Positions 24,534 to 33,102 of a stretch of DNA of 43,381 nt are shown one piece after another. Numbering within the stretch: position 1 is the stretch's first letter; the number at the start of each line of letters is the position of its first letter. A model generated the notes under the pieces. That model was given only the letters and a program-made list of their open reading frames with translations. It did not search any database and was not told where the DNA came from. This DNA comes from Planctomycetota bacterium (GTDB taxonomy: Bacteria > Planctomycetota > UBA1135 > GCA-002686595): positions 1-43,381 of the forward strand of contig DUBE01000008.1 of the NCBI GenBank assembly GCA_012960475.1, given 5' to 3'. The position numbers and the translations under genes are program-made.

Positions 24534-26294
24534 ATGAATAACCACAAGCCTGGTCCCGTAGTCAGGAACCAACGAGCCAAGACCTTGACCCGGACTGTAT
24601 TCCTTGCCCTGGCCTGCACGGCCTGCGGAGGCGGTGCTGGGGGCCCTGGAGGCAGCAGCCTCGGTGCCGGTGCCGGGTCGGGCGATTTTCTGGTCCAAGA
24701 CGCACCGATCCCGGGCCTGCTCGCCTTCCAGGGAACGGTCACAGAACTGCACTTGGAACTCATAGGCGGAGGGTCCACCGTCAACCTGCTGCCAACCCCA
24801 GTGGATGTGGAATTCCTTGGCCTTCAAGGGACCTTGGGATGGCTCTCCAGCCTCGAGTCAGTTCCCCAAGGGACTTTCTCTGGATTACGTCTAGTCTTCC
24901 AGCCAGGCGCCTACATCGCCCGCGCAAACAACGGCAGCGACGTCGCGGTAGTTGCAACGGCTGACGAACTGCTGGTGACCTTTCCCGCTCCACAGACCGT
25001 GGATGGAAGCGCATACCACCGTTTCGAAATAGATCTGAATCTGGAAGACTCCCTCAGCGGCGAAATAGCCAGTCCACCATTGAACTTCGACCCGGTCGGC
25101 ACAGCCTTGGCGGGAAATGGCCAGCTGGCCACGGATATCGATGAGATCAAAGGAGTCATCACAGGCTTCGATCCTGCCAATCTGGCCTTTGTCATGGATG
25201 CCTTTGTAGACGACGACTACCTCTTGCCGCTGGGCCCCGTAACCGTCACCGTCAACTCCGCCACGCTGGTCTTCCAAGAAAACGGATTGCCGTTTTCATC
25301 CATAGCAAGCCTCTTCGCAGCTATGACTGTTGGACAAACCGCTGTTGAAGTTCACGGCCAGCTGGGCGCCAACCGCGTGGTTGCCGCCACCAAGGTCGAG
25401 GTTGAAGATCAAGACGCAGGTGCCACAGGAGGCTCCAAGGTCAAAATCGAAGGCCTGATCGCCGCGCTTGTACCCGGCGTGAGTTTCGACCTGACCATTC
25501 GAGAAATCGAAGGGGCCGAGGCCACCGCCACACCGATTCTTGCCGGCAGCACTACAATCACCGTGACCTTCGACGCCAGCACCAGATTCTTCTCTGAAGA
25601 CGTGCTCTTGAATGACTCAAGCCTTCTGGCCCTTGGACAAGAGGTGAAAGTTGAATTTGCCGACTTCATTTCCGCGCCATTCCCTGCAGACAAAGTCGAA
25701 ATCGAGAATGTCTATCCACAGTTTGAGGGAACAATTACTGATGTAAGCGGACTGCCCAACAGCCTGACCGTCAACCTGATCCTTCTTGATCCGGCTGTAC
25801 TTTCTGGACAAGTGACGTCTGATTCTATCTCGGTCATCGTGGATCTCAGCGTCAGCGGCCTTGCCCTCGACACGGACAACGAGCCTGACCTGGCCGGAGT
25901 AACCCTGCTGCCCGGTCTTGAAATCGAAATGGAAGGCTCTATCTCCGGAGACCCGGGCTCACCGACCATTTCGTCGGTCAAGACCGAAGTTGAACCGGGC
26001 AAACTCAAGGATGCCCTGGTCGCGACAATCGATGAGCTGGCCTCCTCCTTCACCGTGACTGGCGCAGTCATCAAGGATCCCTTCGGTGGTAACCTGGCCG
26101 GCGGTTCCCTGGCGGTACTGCTGGACCCTGTTTGCGTCTACGACGGCGATGTGCTCTCGGAAGCTCAACTCTTCGCGGCCTTCAACGCTCTTGCGCCAGG
26201 AGAAGTGTTAGAGGTTGAGATCAAAGGCCTGGCCACAGCCAATGTCGGTGAATTGGTTGCCTACGAATTGAAAGCCAAGGTCATGACGCCCTGA
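24534..26294 (+). CDS. secreted lipoprotein with DUF4382-like and DUF5666-like repeats
   Basis: The protein has 586 residues with a lipoprotein-type signal peptide ending near 'LACTACGGG'. An N-terminal domain ('FLVQDAPIPGLLAFQGTVTELHLE') resembles DUF4382. It is followed by four or five beta-rich repeats of the DUF5666 sort, each with phrases such as 'G.I......FDL', 'F....L..G..VEV.G' and 'A.KVE.E' (about 195-585). It is acidic and rich in Val, Leu and Ala. ATG at 24534 is preferred over a TTG three codons earlier. No catalytic residue is evident. A cell-surface or periplasmic structural or binding role is likely but unknown. It stands alone between purF (divergent) and pepN (convergent). 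Confidence 0.75.
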   Translation: MNNHKPGPVVRNQRAKTLTRTVFLALACTACGGGAGGPGGSSLGAGAGSGDFLVQDAPIPGLLAFQGTVTELHLELIGGGSTVNLLPTPVDVEFLGLQGTLGWLSSLESVPQGTFSGLRLVFQPGAYIARANNGSDVAVVATADELLVTFPAPQTVDGSAYHRFEIDLNLEDSLSGEIASPPLNFDPVGTALAGNGQLATDIDEIKGVITGFDPANLAFVMDAFVDDDYLLPLGPVTVTVNSATLVFQENGLPFSSIASLFAAMTVGQTAVEVHGQLGANRVVAATKVEVEDQDAGATGGSKVKIEGLIAALVPGVSFDLTIREIEGAEATATPILAGSTTITVTFDASTRFFSEDVLLNDSSLLALGQEVKVEFADFISAPFPADKVEIENVYPQFEGTITDVSGLPNSLTVNLILLDPAVLSGQVTSDSISVIVDLSVSGLALDTDNEPDLAGVTLLPGLEIEMEGSISGDPGSPTISSVKTEVEPGKLKDALVATIDELASSFTVTGAVIKDPFGGNLAGGSLAVLLDPVCVYDGDVLSEAQLFAAFNALAPGEVLEVEIKGLATANVGELVAYELKAKVMTP

Positions 26295-26362
26295 TAAGAA
26301 GATTGCGAGAATCCTGCTGAGGGCTAGGAAAAAACGGCGGCCAAGAAACGAGGAATTTGTAC

Positions 26363-26403
26363 TGGGGGATTGAATGGGTGCTCACACCCACTTCACTCCC
26401 CCA
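26363..26403. terminator. stem-loop at pepN stop, possible bidirectional terminator
   Basis: TGGGGGA (26363-26369) pairs with TCCCCCA (26397-26403), and inside it TGGGTG (26375-26380) pairs with CACCCA (26385-26390) around the loop CTCA. The structure overlaps the last codons of pepN and lies 70 bases after the convergent lipoprotein gene. There is no adjoining T tract on either strand, so termination is uncertain. Confidence 0.45.
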
Positions 26404-29032
26404 GCATTCGTTCCACCACCTCGCGCACATTATGTGAGGGCTTGGCGTCAAGCACCCCCTTGAGCACCTCCTGGACAGCCTCCTGTCGGGTGGCGTCGAA
26501 TCGACGCCAGTTGGAGTAGGCTCCAGCCAAACGAGATGCAACCTGGGGATTGATTCGATCAAGTTCAATCAGGTGCTTGGCAACAAGACGGTAGCCGTCC
26601 CCTGTAATCACGTTGAATCCTGTTTGATCGCCAATTGCAAAGGCGTGCAGCACGGATCGGGCCCGGTTGGGTTTGGAGATGTCAAAAGCAGAATGCTGAA
26701 TCAAGCTCGCAGCCCTCTTGGCTCCTAGGGGCAAGCGGCACGTGGCCTGGAGCATGAACCACTTGTCCAGCACCAAAGAGTCGTCCTTCCAGCGCTTGTA
26801 GAAGGCATCAAGGGCAGTCTTCCTGGCGGGACAATCCACCTGCACCAAACAGCCAAGAGCAGCGGCTGAGTCACTCATGTTGTCGGCGGCTTCGAAGTCC
26901 TCGAGGGCAAGGGTCTCTCCTTCGCCTGCAGCGACGATATAAGCCAACGCTGCGTGCTGAGCACGCCGGCGGCCGATCTCTTGAGCGTTTGCTTGATAGG
27001 GCCCGCTTGGCCTGTTGGCCTGGTGAAGGGCTTGAAATTCCGCGAGCAGAGCCTTGCCCACTCCCTCGCGCACAAAATTCCGCGCGACGAACAAGGCATC
27101 TGGATCGATCACGTCCATGAACTGGGCCAATTCCTCTTCCACGGGCATCGCTAGCATCAGGGAACGCATGGAACCATCAAGGTTGGGGTCCGTGACCACA
27201 GACTTGAATGCGCCAACGAAATTCGGATCGAGAGACAACGGGCGGCCTGCCGCAAGGTCATCCACCAGGCCCAGGATCAAAACACGCGCCAGGGTCTGGC
27301 ACGCTTCCCAACGATTGAAGGAATCACTGTCGTGAGCCAATGAGAACTCCAAGTCCCCGGACTGCCGCTCATGATTCAGAATCACCGGCGCGGAGAAGCC
27401 ACGCAGAACACTGGCCACAGGCCTCGCGCTGAGGCCTGAAAAGGTGAACGACGCTGTCTTTGTGGTGAGTTCCAGCACGCATTCGGTGGAGCCCTCCTCG
27501 CAGCCATCCAAAACCAAGGGCAAGTCCCGCCCATCGGGGCCCAACAAGCCCACGCGCACGGGCATGTGCAAGGGCGGGGAATCCTCAGGCGCGCTTGCGC
27601 CAGGTGCCTGTTCAAGAGTCAAGGTGAACTGACCCTGCTGCTCATCCCAACTCTCGCTAACGGTCAAACGCGGGGTACCTGGCTGCAGGTACCACTGCTC
27701 GAATTGATCGAGATCGCGTCCATTGGAATCCGCCATGGCCGCGCGGAAGTCATCGCAACTCACCGCCATGCCGTCGTGGCGCTCAAAATACAAGTCCATG
27801 CCCTTCCGGAAACCATCTCTCCCCAGGATCGTGGCGTACATGGCCACCACCTCGGCGCCCTTCTCATATACGGTAGCTGTGTAGAAGTTATCCATGGCCA
27901 CGTAGGACTCGGGCCGAATCGGATGGGAGAGGGGACCCGCGTCTTCAGGGAATTGACGACTGCGCAACTGCCTCACATCGCTAATACGTTTGACCGACTC
28001 GGACGTCATGTCGGAAGTGAACCGCCGGTCGCGATAAACGGTCAAGCCCTCCTTCAGGGTCAGCTGGAACCAGTCCTTGCAAGTCACCCGATTGCCGGTC
28101 CAGTTATGAAAATACTCGTGACCGATAACAGCCTGCACGCCCTCGTACTCGTTATCCGTAGCGGTTTCTGGTCTGGCCAGCACAAACTTGGAGTTGAACA
28201 CGTTGAGGCCCTTGTTCTCCATGGCCCCCATATTGAAGTCCTCAACAGCGACAATCATGTAGATGTCTAGGTCGTACTCCAAACCAAAGGTCTCCTCATC
28301 CCACTTCATGGAGTCCTTCAGACTCTGCAGCGCATGGGCGCAGGCGTCTTTATTGCGTGGCTCGACCCAAATCTCCAACGCCACCTCTCGCCCAGAAGCA
28401 GTTGTGAATGTGCCCGCTTCGCAAGCCAGATCCCCAGCCACCAGCGCGAACAGATAGCTCGGCTTGGGGAATGGATCTTCCCAGCGAACACGGTGACGCC
28501 CGTCTGAAAGTGTCTCCTCGCTTACCTTGTTGCCATTGGAGAGCATCACCGGAGCAAGATCAGGCCTGGCGTCAATGGTCACAGAAAAAACAGCCATCAC
28601 ATCTGGCCGGTCCTGGAACCAGGTAATGCGCCGAAAACCCTCGGCCTCACATTGGGTACAAAAAATGCCACTTGAGCGATAAAGGCCCGAGCCGCTGGTG
28701 TTTGCCTCTGGGTGTACACGCACACTCATCCTCAGCACGAATGCATCGGGGACTCCCTCAAATACCAGACAATCATCGTTGATCGTGTAGTCCGCGCTGG
28801 TGAGTTCCTGGTCGTCGACCCAAACCCCAAGGGTCTCGAGATTCTCCCCCACCAATTCGAAACTGGCCCCGGACGCCCCCACCCGTTCTACGGCAATGAT
28901 CGAGTGGACCAAGGTCTCGGTCTCCTCCAGCTCAAAATGCAAGTCCACCGAGCGAAAAGCGAAGGGCGCTGGGGAATAGTCTCTGCGGTGCTTGGCGACA
29001 GGCGGCGCCTGTTGGGTGGTTTGATTGGACAT
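26393..29032 (-). CDS. pepN: aminopeptidase N
   Basis: The 879-residue M1-family zinc metallopeptidase is close in length and motif order to E. coli PepN (870). The substrate-recognition exopeptidase motif is 'GAMENKGLN' and the zinc site is HEYFH followed by 'LKEGLTV' with the third ligand Glu. The C-terminal helical domain (about 560-879) is complete. It removes N-terminal residues from peptides in the cytoplasm. The ATG at 29032 gives the expected N terminus. It lies at the 3' end of a long run of minus-strand genes and is separated from the DoxX-like gene by 113 bp. Confidence 0.96.
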   Translation of the reverse strand: MSNQTTQQAPPVAKHRRDYSPAPFAFRSVDLHFELEETETLVHSIIAVERVGASGASFELVGENLETLGVWVDDQELTSADYTINDDCLVFEGVPDAFVLRMSVRVHPEANTSGSGLYRSSGIFCTQCEAEGFRRITWFQDRPDVMAVFSVTIDARPDLAPVMLSNGNKVSEETLSDGRHRVRWEDPFPKPSYLFALVAGDLACEAGTFTTASGREVALEIWVEPRNKDACAHALQSLKDSMKWDEETFGLEYDLDIYMIVAVEDFNMGAMENKGLNVFNSKFVLARPETATDNEYEGVQAVIGHEYFHNWTGNRVTCKDWFQLTLKEGLTVYRDRRFTSDMTSESVKRISDVRQLRSRQFPEDAGPLSHPIRPESYVAMDNFYTATVYEKGAEVVAMYATILGRDGFRKGMDLYFERHDGMAVSCDDFRAAMADSNGRDLDQFEQWYLQPGTPRLTVSESWDEQQGQFTLTLEQAPGASAPEDSPPLHMPVRVGLLGPDGRDLPLVLDGCEEGSTECVLELTTKTASFTFSGLSARPVASVLRGFSAPVILNHERQSGDLEFSLAHDSDSFNRWEACQTLARVLILGLVDDLAAGRPLSLDPNFVGAFKSVVTDPNLDGSMRSLMLAMPVEEELAQFMDVIDPDALFVARNFVREGVGKALLAEFQALHQANRPSGPYQANAQEIGRRRAQHAALAYIVAAGEGETLALEDFEAADNMSDSAAALGCLVQVDCPARKTALDAFYKRWKDDSLVLDKWFMLQATCRLPLGAKRAASLIQHSAFDISKPNRARSVLHAFAIGDQTGFNVITGDGYRLVAKHLIELDRINPQVASRLAGAYSNWRRFDATRQEAVQEVLKGVLDAKPSHNVREVVERMLGE

Positions 29033-29145
29033 GACAGAGCAGAGGATACGACTTCAGAGAGCCCCCATGAGCACCATCAACCCTGAAGCAGAGCCAAGGA
29101 TGCCCGGGTCAGATAGTGCCGACCGACCGCCGCATGAGGATTGCT

Positions 29146-29538
29146 CTAGCTTAGAGTCTTGCACAACAAGGGAACCGTTTTTCGATCCACCCAGGCCACC
29201 AGGCAACTAGACACAAGAGCCACAAGCGCCATGATGAAGAGAGTACTGTCCCCGCCGACCTCGACACCCAGGGGCCCAAGGTGAGCACCAATTGCCCCAA
29301 CCATCAACACCGCGGCCAGAGCCCCGCCTAGCCCCGGGCGGACTATGAGCAAGACGACGGCAATGAGTTCCAGCACCGCCGAGCCGATACGCCCCTCGGG
29401 CTCGGCCCCCAGCGTCTCAAAAATCTGTACGGGCAGCTCCGCACCGGTGAACTTGAAGTAAAGGGTCTGCCCAATGATCACCGCCGCAATCAAGCGTGGG
29501 ATCCATAGCCAATTCGGAAGTACTGTTGTTTCAGGCAT
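29146..29538 (-). CDS. DoxX-like membrane protein
   Basis: This 130-residue protein has four hydrophobic helices (about 9-27, 52-65, 67-82 and 95-115) and the general layout of the DoxX/DUF417-like family of small inner-membrane proteins: 'RLIAAVIIGQTLYFKFTGA' at the N terminus, then a glycine-rich third helix. The ATG at 29538 overlaps the end of mnmH by 8 bases, so the two are probably co-transcribed. Longer upstream starts would lie inside mnmH and are rejected. Its function is unknown; relatives are linked to redox or thiol stress in some bacteria, which is not evidence here. Confidence 0.75.
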   Translation of the reverse strand: MPETTVLPNWLWIPRLIAAVIIGQTLYFKFTGAELPVQIFETLGAEPEGRIGSAVLELIAVVLLIVRPGLGGALAAVLMVGAIGAHLGPLGVEVGGDSTLFIMALVALVSSCLVAWVDRKTVPLLCKTLS

Positions 29539-30727
29539 GATTTGCTCCAGCGGTCTTGATTTCAGCCGAGCCCTCAATCCAATCAACCACATCAAGTGCG
29601 GCTTGACCGACATCGGAAGCATCGATTTCGCAAGCATAAGACCGGCCCACTTCAGAATGAAGGTAGAGAGGATCGTAGTAATCTGTAAGAAGTAATTTCA
29701 CCAGTTCGTCAATGCGCCCCGCATCCAACAACCCCGGCAAGTCTGGGGTGCCCTGCATGCGCTCTTCCACCTTGATCAATTGCTCGCGCAGCTTGGGCAG
29801 GGCTTTGGTTTGAGCAAGATAATCAGTAGCCAGAACTTCGATACGACGGGGAATGTCTGCGCGCAGCAACAAGTTCTCGCCCCCGTCAAGAGCTGCCCAG
29901 ACTGGTGCCGGGATCACAGCATCTCCGACCCTGCGGCTCTCGCCCTCCAACACCAACGGGCCCACGGGACGATGGCGCAGACAAGTGCCCATGCGGCTTT
30001 CGAATTCCTTTTGACTGACTGGGTCCAGTCCAACCATGCCCAACAAACTGGAGCGATGGCCCGCACAACCCTCCAGATCCAGGGTCCAGCCAGGCCGCAA
30101 GCGTTCTATCTCGCGCAGCACCAGGGTCTTGCCCACCCCGGTCAAGCCGCGCAATACATAGGTCTGCCTGGAGCTCCACTGTTCGAGCTCTTCGATCACG
30201 AGGCTGCGATAAGCCTTGTAGCCCCCATGTAGACCGACCGCACGGTCGAGGCCCATGGCACGCAGCAACCCAACAACCGAACGAGATCGCAGCCCACCAC
30301 GCCAACAGTGCAACACAACAGCACCTTGCTCCAGAGAGCTGGGTAGTTGGGGTGCCACGAGAGCATCGAGCTCCTCTAGGCCCGCTTGGGTCGCGGCACG
30401 GACAACCCGGGCAGGATCAAGTGTCGGCGCATCCCACGCTGCCAACTCCGCGACCTCTTGCACGAGTTCTGCAATACGCGCCTCTATCAAGGCCTGCCCA
30501 TGTTGAAATCCCGCGCCGGGGGATTCTTGAGTGTAGGCGAGGCCCACCAATGCACGGCCTGCATCATCCAAGAGCGGAACATTCAATGCGCCGGGCACAT
30601 GATCATGGGCGTACTCACCCGGCGAACGCAGATCAATCACCAACCCGTGCGTGTGCTGCTCAAGAACATCCTCAATACGCACAACCGGCACGTTGGCTAA
30701 AGGGGGAAGCTGGATCTCGTTCTGCAC
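29531..30727 (-). CDS. mnmH: tRNA 2-selenouridine synthase
   Basis: The 398-residue two-domain enzyme combines an N-terminal rhodanese domain (active-site Cys141 in 'HCWRGGLRSRS') with a P-loop domain ('LRGLTGVGKT', about 192-201). The 'DLRSPGEYAHDHVPGALNVPLLDD' phrase near residue 32 is typical of MnmH/SelU. It converts 2-thiouridine at the tRNA wobble position to 2-selenouridine through a geranylated intermediate. Residues about 95-135 form an extra segment compared with E. coli, where the Cys is near residue 97. The start is GTG. No selD is in the window, so the selenium supply must be encoded elsewhere. Confidence 0.93.
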   Translation of the reverse strand: MQNEIQLPPLANVPVVRIEDVLEQHTHGLVIDLRSPGEYAHDHVPGALNVPLLDDAGRALVGLAYTQESPGAGFQHGQALIEARIAELVQEVAELAAWDAPTLDPARVVRAATQAGLEELDALVAPQLPSSLEQGAVVLHCWRGGLRSRSVVGLLRAMGLDRAVGLHGGYKAYRSLVIEELEQWSSRQTYVLRGLTGVGKTLVLREIERLRPGWTLDLEGCAGHRSSLLGMVGLDPVSQKEFESRMGTCLRHRPVGPLVLEGESRRVGDAVIPAPVWAALDGGENLLLRADIPRRIEVLATDYLAQTKALPKLREQLIKVEERMQGTPDLPGLLDAGRIDELVKLLLTDYYDPLYLHSEVGRSYACEIDASDVGQAALDVVDWIEGSAEIKTAGANHA

Positions 30728-30771
30728 CCGAGACAGGATAATGCCAGCCCGGCCCTCAAGAGGGCCCCTAT

Positions 30772-31785
30772 TCAGTCCCTGGTTAGCAAGCGTCCAGCCA
30801 AGAGCCGGGTAGCTTCTCGCAGCACCTCCTCGTCGGGTGCATCCTCAAGCTCGGACAACCGCCTGGAAGACAAGAGGTGCTCTCTACGCAAGACCCGCAT
30901 GACACGAATGCGTTGGCGATACTGCAATTTATGCTGCCGAATGGCCGGGGCATCATCCGCAAACTCCAGATACTCCTCTGCGCGCGGGTCAATAGCTCGA
31001 CGCAGCATGACTGTGACAGAAGTTGCCTTGGCTACGCCGGGGATGACCTCATGGAGAACGCCGGGATGATCTCGTGAGTAGCGCATGAATGCCCGGGCAA
31101 AACTCTCCGGATCCAAATGCTCAAAACGCTGACGCTTGCGATGCCCAACCTTACGAGGCCCCTTTTGGGCATCCAGCACCTTGAGGGCCCGCACCTTGAG
31201 CGCAAGGAGAAGAGCCTCCCGACGGGCGCCCTCGTCCAAATTGAGCAGCCTGGCAGCTTCACGCTCACTGAACCCGAGGCGCTTTGGATTCTCGGAAACT
31301 GCATTCAGAAGGCGATCAAGACGAGACTTGCGTGTCTTGGCCAACAGTGCACGACGCTCGTCCGACGGCAAGTCCGGCATGCTCCTGCGTACCGCTTGAG
31401 GCAGGCGCTGCAAGAGGGCCTGAGCCTCGGACGAAGCCTCTGCCGCCACCATTTCCCGCAAGACCTTGACGCGCTTATCGTGATCGAGTCCAGCCAGACG
31501 CTTGCTTGCGCTATCATCAAGTGTCAAATCCATTCCGCTTTCAATACTCTGCAGCCGCTGCACCAAACGGCGCATATGAGCGCGCTCGGCGGGATCAAGA
31601 TCTTGCAACTCGCTGAAACGCTTACGCAATTCGACGCGGCGCTCCGGAGACAGGGAGTTCCAGCGCTTGGCAACCTGAATCAAGCGTTCCTGCTTGGGAC
31701 TGTCTCCAAGGCCAGTGCTATCAGAAATCAACAAACCCGCCGCAACCAGCAGTGGGACAACAGCGATCAAACGACTAAGAGACAT
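30772..31785 (-). CDS. DUF3106-like envelope protein downstream of anti-sigma factor
   Basis: The 337-residue protein has an N-terminal signal or anchor helix (about 5-20). A mostly helical body follows, rich in Arg, Leu and Glu, with repeated phrases of the DUF3106 kind ('RWNSLSPERRVELRKRFSELQDLDP'). The charged coiled-coil-like helices continue to the C terminus. It follows the anti-sigma gene after 3 bases, so it belongs to the second sigma module. DUF3106 proteins often lie next to ECF sigma/anti-sigma pairs, where they may act as periplasmic sensors. That role is an inference. Confidence 0.65.
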   Translation of the reverse strand: MSLSRLIAVVPLLVAAGLLISDSTGLGDSPKQERLIQVAKRWNSLSPERRVELRKRFSELQDLDPAERAHMRRLVQRLQSIESGMDLTLDDSASKRLAGLDHDKRVKVLREMVAAEASSEAQALLQRLPQAVRRSMPDLPSDERRALLAKTRKSRLDRLLNAVSENPKRLGFSEREAARLLNLDEGARREALLLALKVRALKVLDAQKGPRKVGHRKRQRFEHLDPESFARAFMRYSRDHPGVLHEVIPGVAKATSVTVMLRRAIDPRAEEYLEFADDAPAIRQHKLQYRQRIRVMRVLRREHLLSSRRLSELEDAPDEEVLREATRLLAGRLLTRD

Positions 31786-31788
31786 GAC

Positions 31789-32436
31789 TTAGTTCGCCTC
31801 CCCAAGATTCAGCAACAACAACTCTCCCGCGTCCAGAGTTGCCAGCATGTCTGCCTCGACGGCTTCCATCCCGCGCAAGATCTCCCACTGCTCCAGGACA
31901 TCCAACCAATCCAGGAGTTCCGCGTCAGCAGCTGACAAGTCCTCCAGCAGGATTTTGGAAGAAAGCGCCTCGGGAGAGACAGGGGGCTCCTGCTTCCAAG
32001 GCGCAAACCAAAACACCAGAACCGCCGCAGCCACGGCCAATGTAGCCCGCAACCATTGATTGAATTGAGGTTGAGGAATCTCCTTCGGAACGAGTTCCGC
32101 CTCATCTCGGAAACGCGCCAGAATCCGATCTCCGAGATCTGGAGGGGGAGTCGGAGCCACATCACGTTCCAATAACTTCCAAATCGCCGTGTCCAAGCGC
32201 ACATGCAGGCGCTTGACCAAACGATCGATCGAAGCAACAGAAAGGACAGGCAATTGGTCATGGCTCATCAGACTCTCAAGAGCCTGCTCTTCTTCTAGCA
32301 TGCCGCGGCATGCAGAACAGGCCGTCACATGTGCCTGGTCCTGCTCATCCAAGAAAGCAAGTGTGCCTTCGCTCAAGCGCCGCAAGAGCGACAATTGAAA
32401 CTGGTTACAGGGAGTCATCGGGGGGGGATCTGTCAT
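31789..32436 (-). CDS. anti-sigma factor with zinc-finger motif (second module)
   Basis: The 215-residue product has the HxxxCxxC signature (His36, Cys40, Cys43 in 'AHVTACSACRG'), a helical linker and one membrane helix at about 130-146, followed by an acidic external domain. It overlaps the ECF sigma gene upstream by TCAT/ATGA and precedes the DUF3106-like gene by 3 bases. A run of eight C residues lies between the first Met and a second in-frame Met (residue 7). The second could be the true start, or slippage in this tract could affect expression. Confidence 0.78.
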   Translation of the reverse strand: MTDPPPMTPCNQFQLSLLRRLSEGTLAFLDEQDQAHVTACSACRGMLEEEQALESLMSHDQLPVLSVASIDRLVKRLHVRLDTAIWKLLERDVAPTPPPDLGDRILARFRDEAELVPKEIPQPQFNQWLRATLAVAAAVLVFWFAPWKQEPPVSPEALSSKILLEDLSAADAELLDWLDVLEQWEILRGMEAVEADMLATLDAGELLLLNLGEAN

Positions 32437-33038
32437 AGGAGTTCCTCTGTCAGAAGAGGGGCTAGGATTCCGCGCAAATTTTCACGCGCACGATGCACGA
32501 GGGACTTGACCGCTTTCTCGGTCATGTCGAGGACCTCGCCTATTTCGCTATAGGATTGTTCTTCGTATTTTGCGAGCACCAGTGCCATGCGCTGTCGCTC
32601 GGGCAGAGATTCAATCGCCAGGCGGACAGCGCGAACGACGTCCTCCCTCTGAAGAGAATCAGAAGGGTCTGCAACCACCTCGTCTCGCACTTCGATACCA
32701 CCTTCTTCCTCTAGACCACCGTCCATGGACAAGGCCTGGGGTTGCCGGCGCTGAGTGTGGTTGACGCTGAGGTTGTAGACAATTCGGAAAAGCCAAGTTG
32801 TGAAACGTGCACTGGGCTGATAATTCTCCTTGGATCTAATCACCCGCAAGAACACCTCTTGAACCAGATCGTCCAGCGGTGCGTGAGGACCCAAGAAACG
32901 GACCAGCAGGGAATGCACCCGATCCGCATGCAAACGCACCAAAGCGTCAAAGGCTGGACCATCCCCCGCCTGCCAGGCGAGCATCAGCCGGGCACCCTCG
33001 TCAGGACCCTCGGATGGTTGTTGAGCAGCTTCTACCAC
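32433..33038 (-). CDS. ECF RNA polymerase sigma factor (second module)
   Basis: The 201-residue sigma-70 family protein has region 2 with 'DDLVQEVFLRVIRS' and 'SARFTTWLFRIVYNLS' (about 50-95) and region 4 with the helix-turn-helix 'QSYSEIGEVLDMTEKAVKSL' (about 160-180). The linker between them is acidic. The start is GTG at 33038, preceded by TTGGGGGAAC, a good ribosome-binding site. Its stop overlaps the anti-sigma start. It differs clearly from the first ECF factor at 2466-3083, so the two probably serve different regulons. Confidence 0.92.
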   Translation of the reverse strand: MVEAAQQPSEGPDEGARLMLAWQAGDGPAFDALVRLHADRVHSLLVRFLGPHAPLDDLVQEVFLRVIRSKENYQPSARFTTWLFRIVYNLSVNHTQRRQPQALSMDGGLEEEGGIEVRDEVVADPSDSLQREDVVRAVRLAIESLPERQRMALVLAKYEEQSYSEIGEVLDMTEKAVKSLVHRARENLRGILAPLLTEELL

Positions 33039-33102
33039 GTTCCCCCAATGAACCCCCTGTCGGCCCCCTGGTTCTGCCTAAACCGTAACCCAGGCACCCG
33101 GA

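Noticed and set aside
24255..24827. 190-codon minus-strand frame over the purF/lipoprotein gap
   Set aside because: It overlaps the lipoprotein signal-peptide region and the purF start, and resembles nothing known.
27566..28270. 234-codon plus-strand frame
   Set aside because: It is antisense to pepN, which has complete M1 peptidase motifs.
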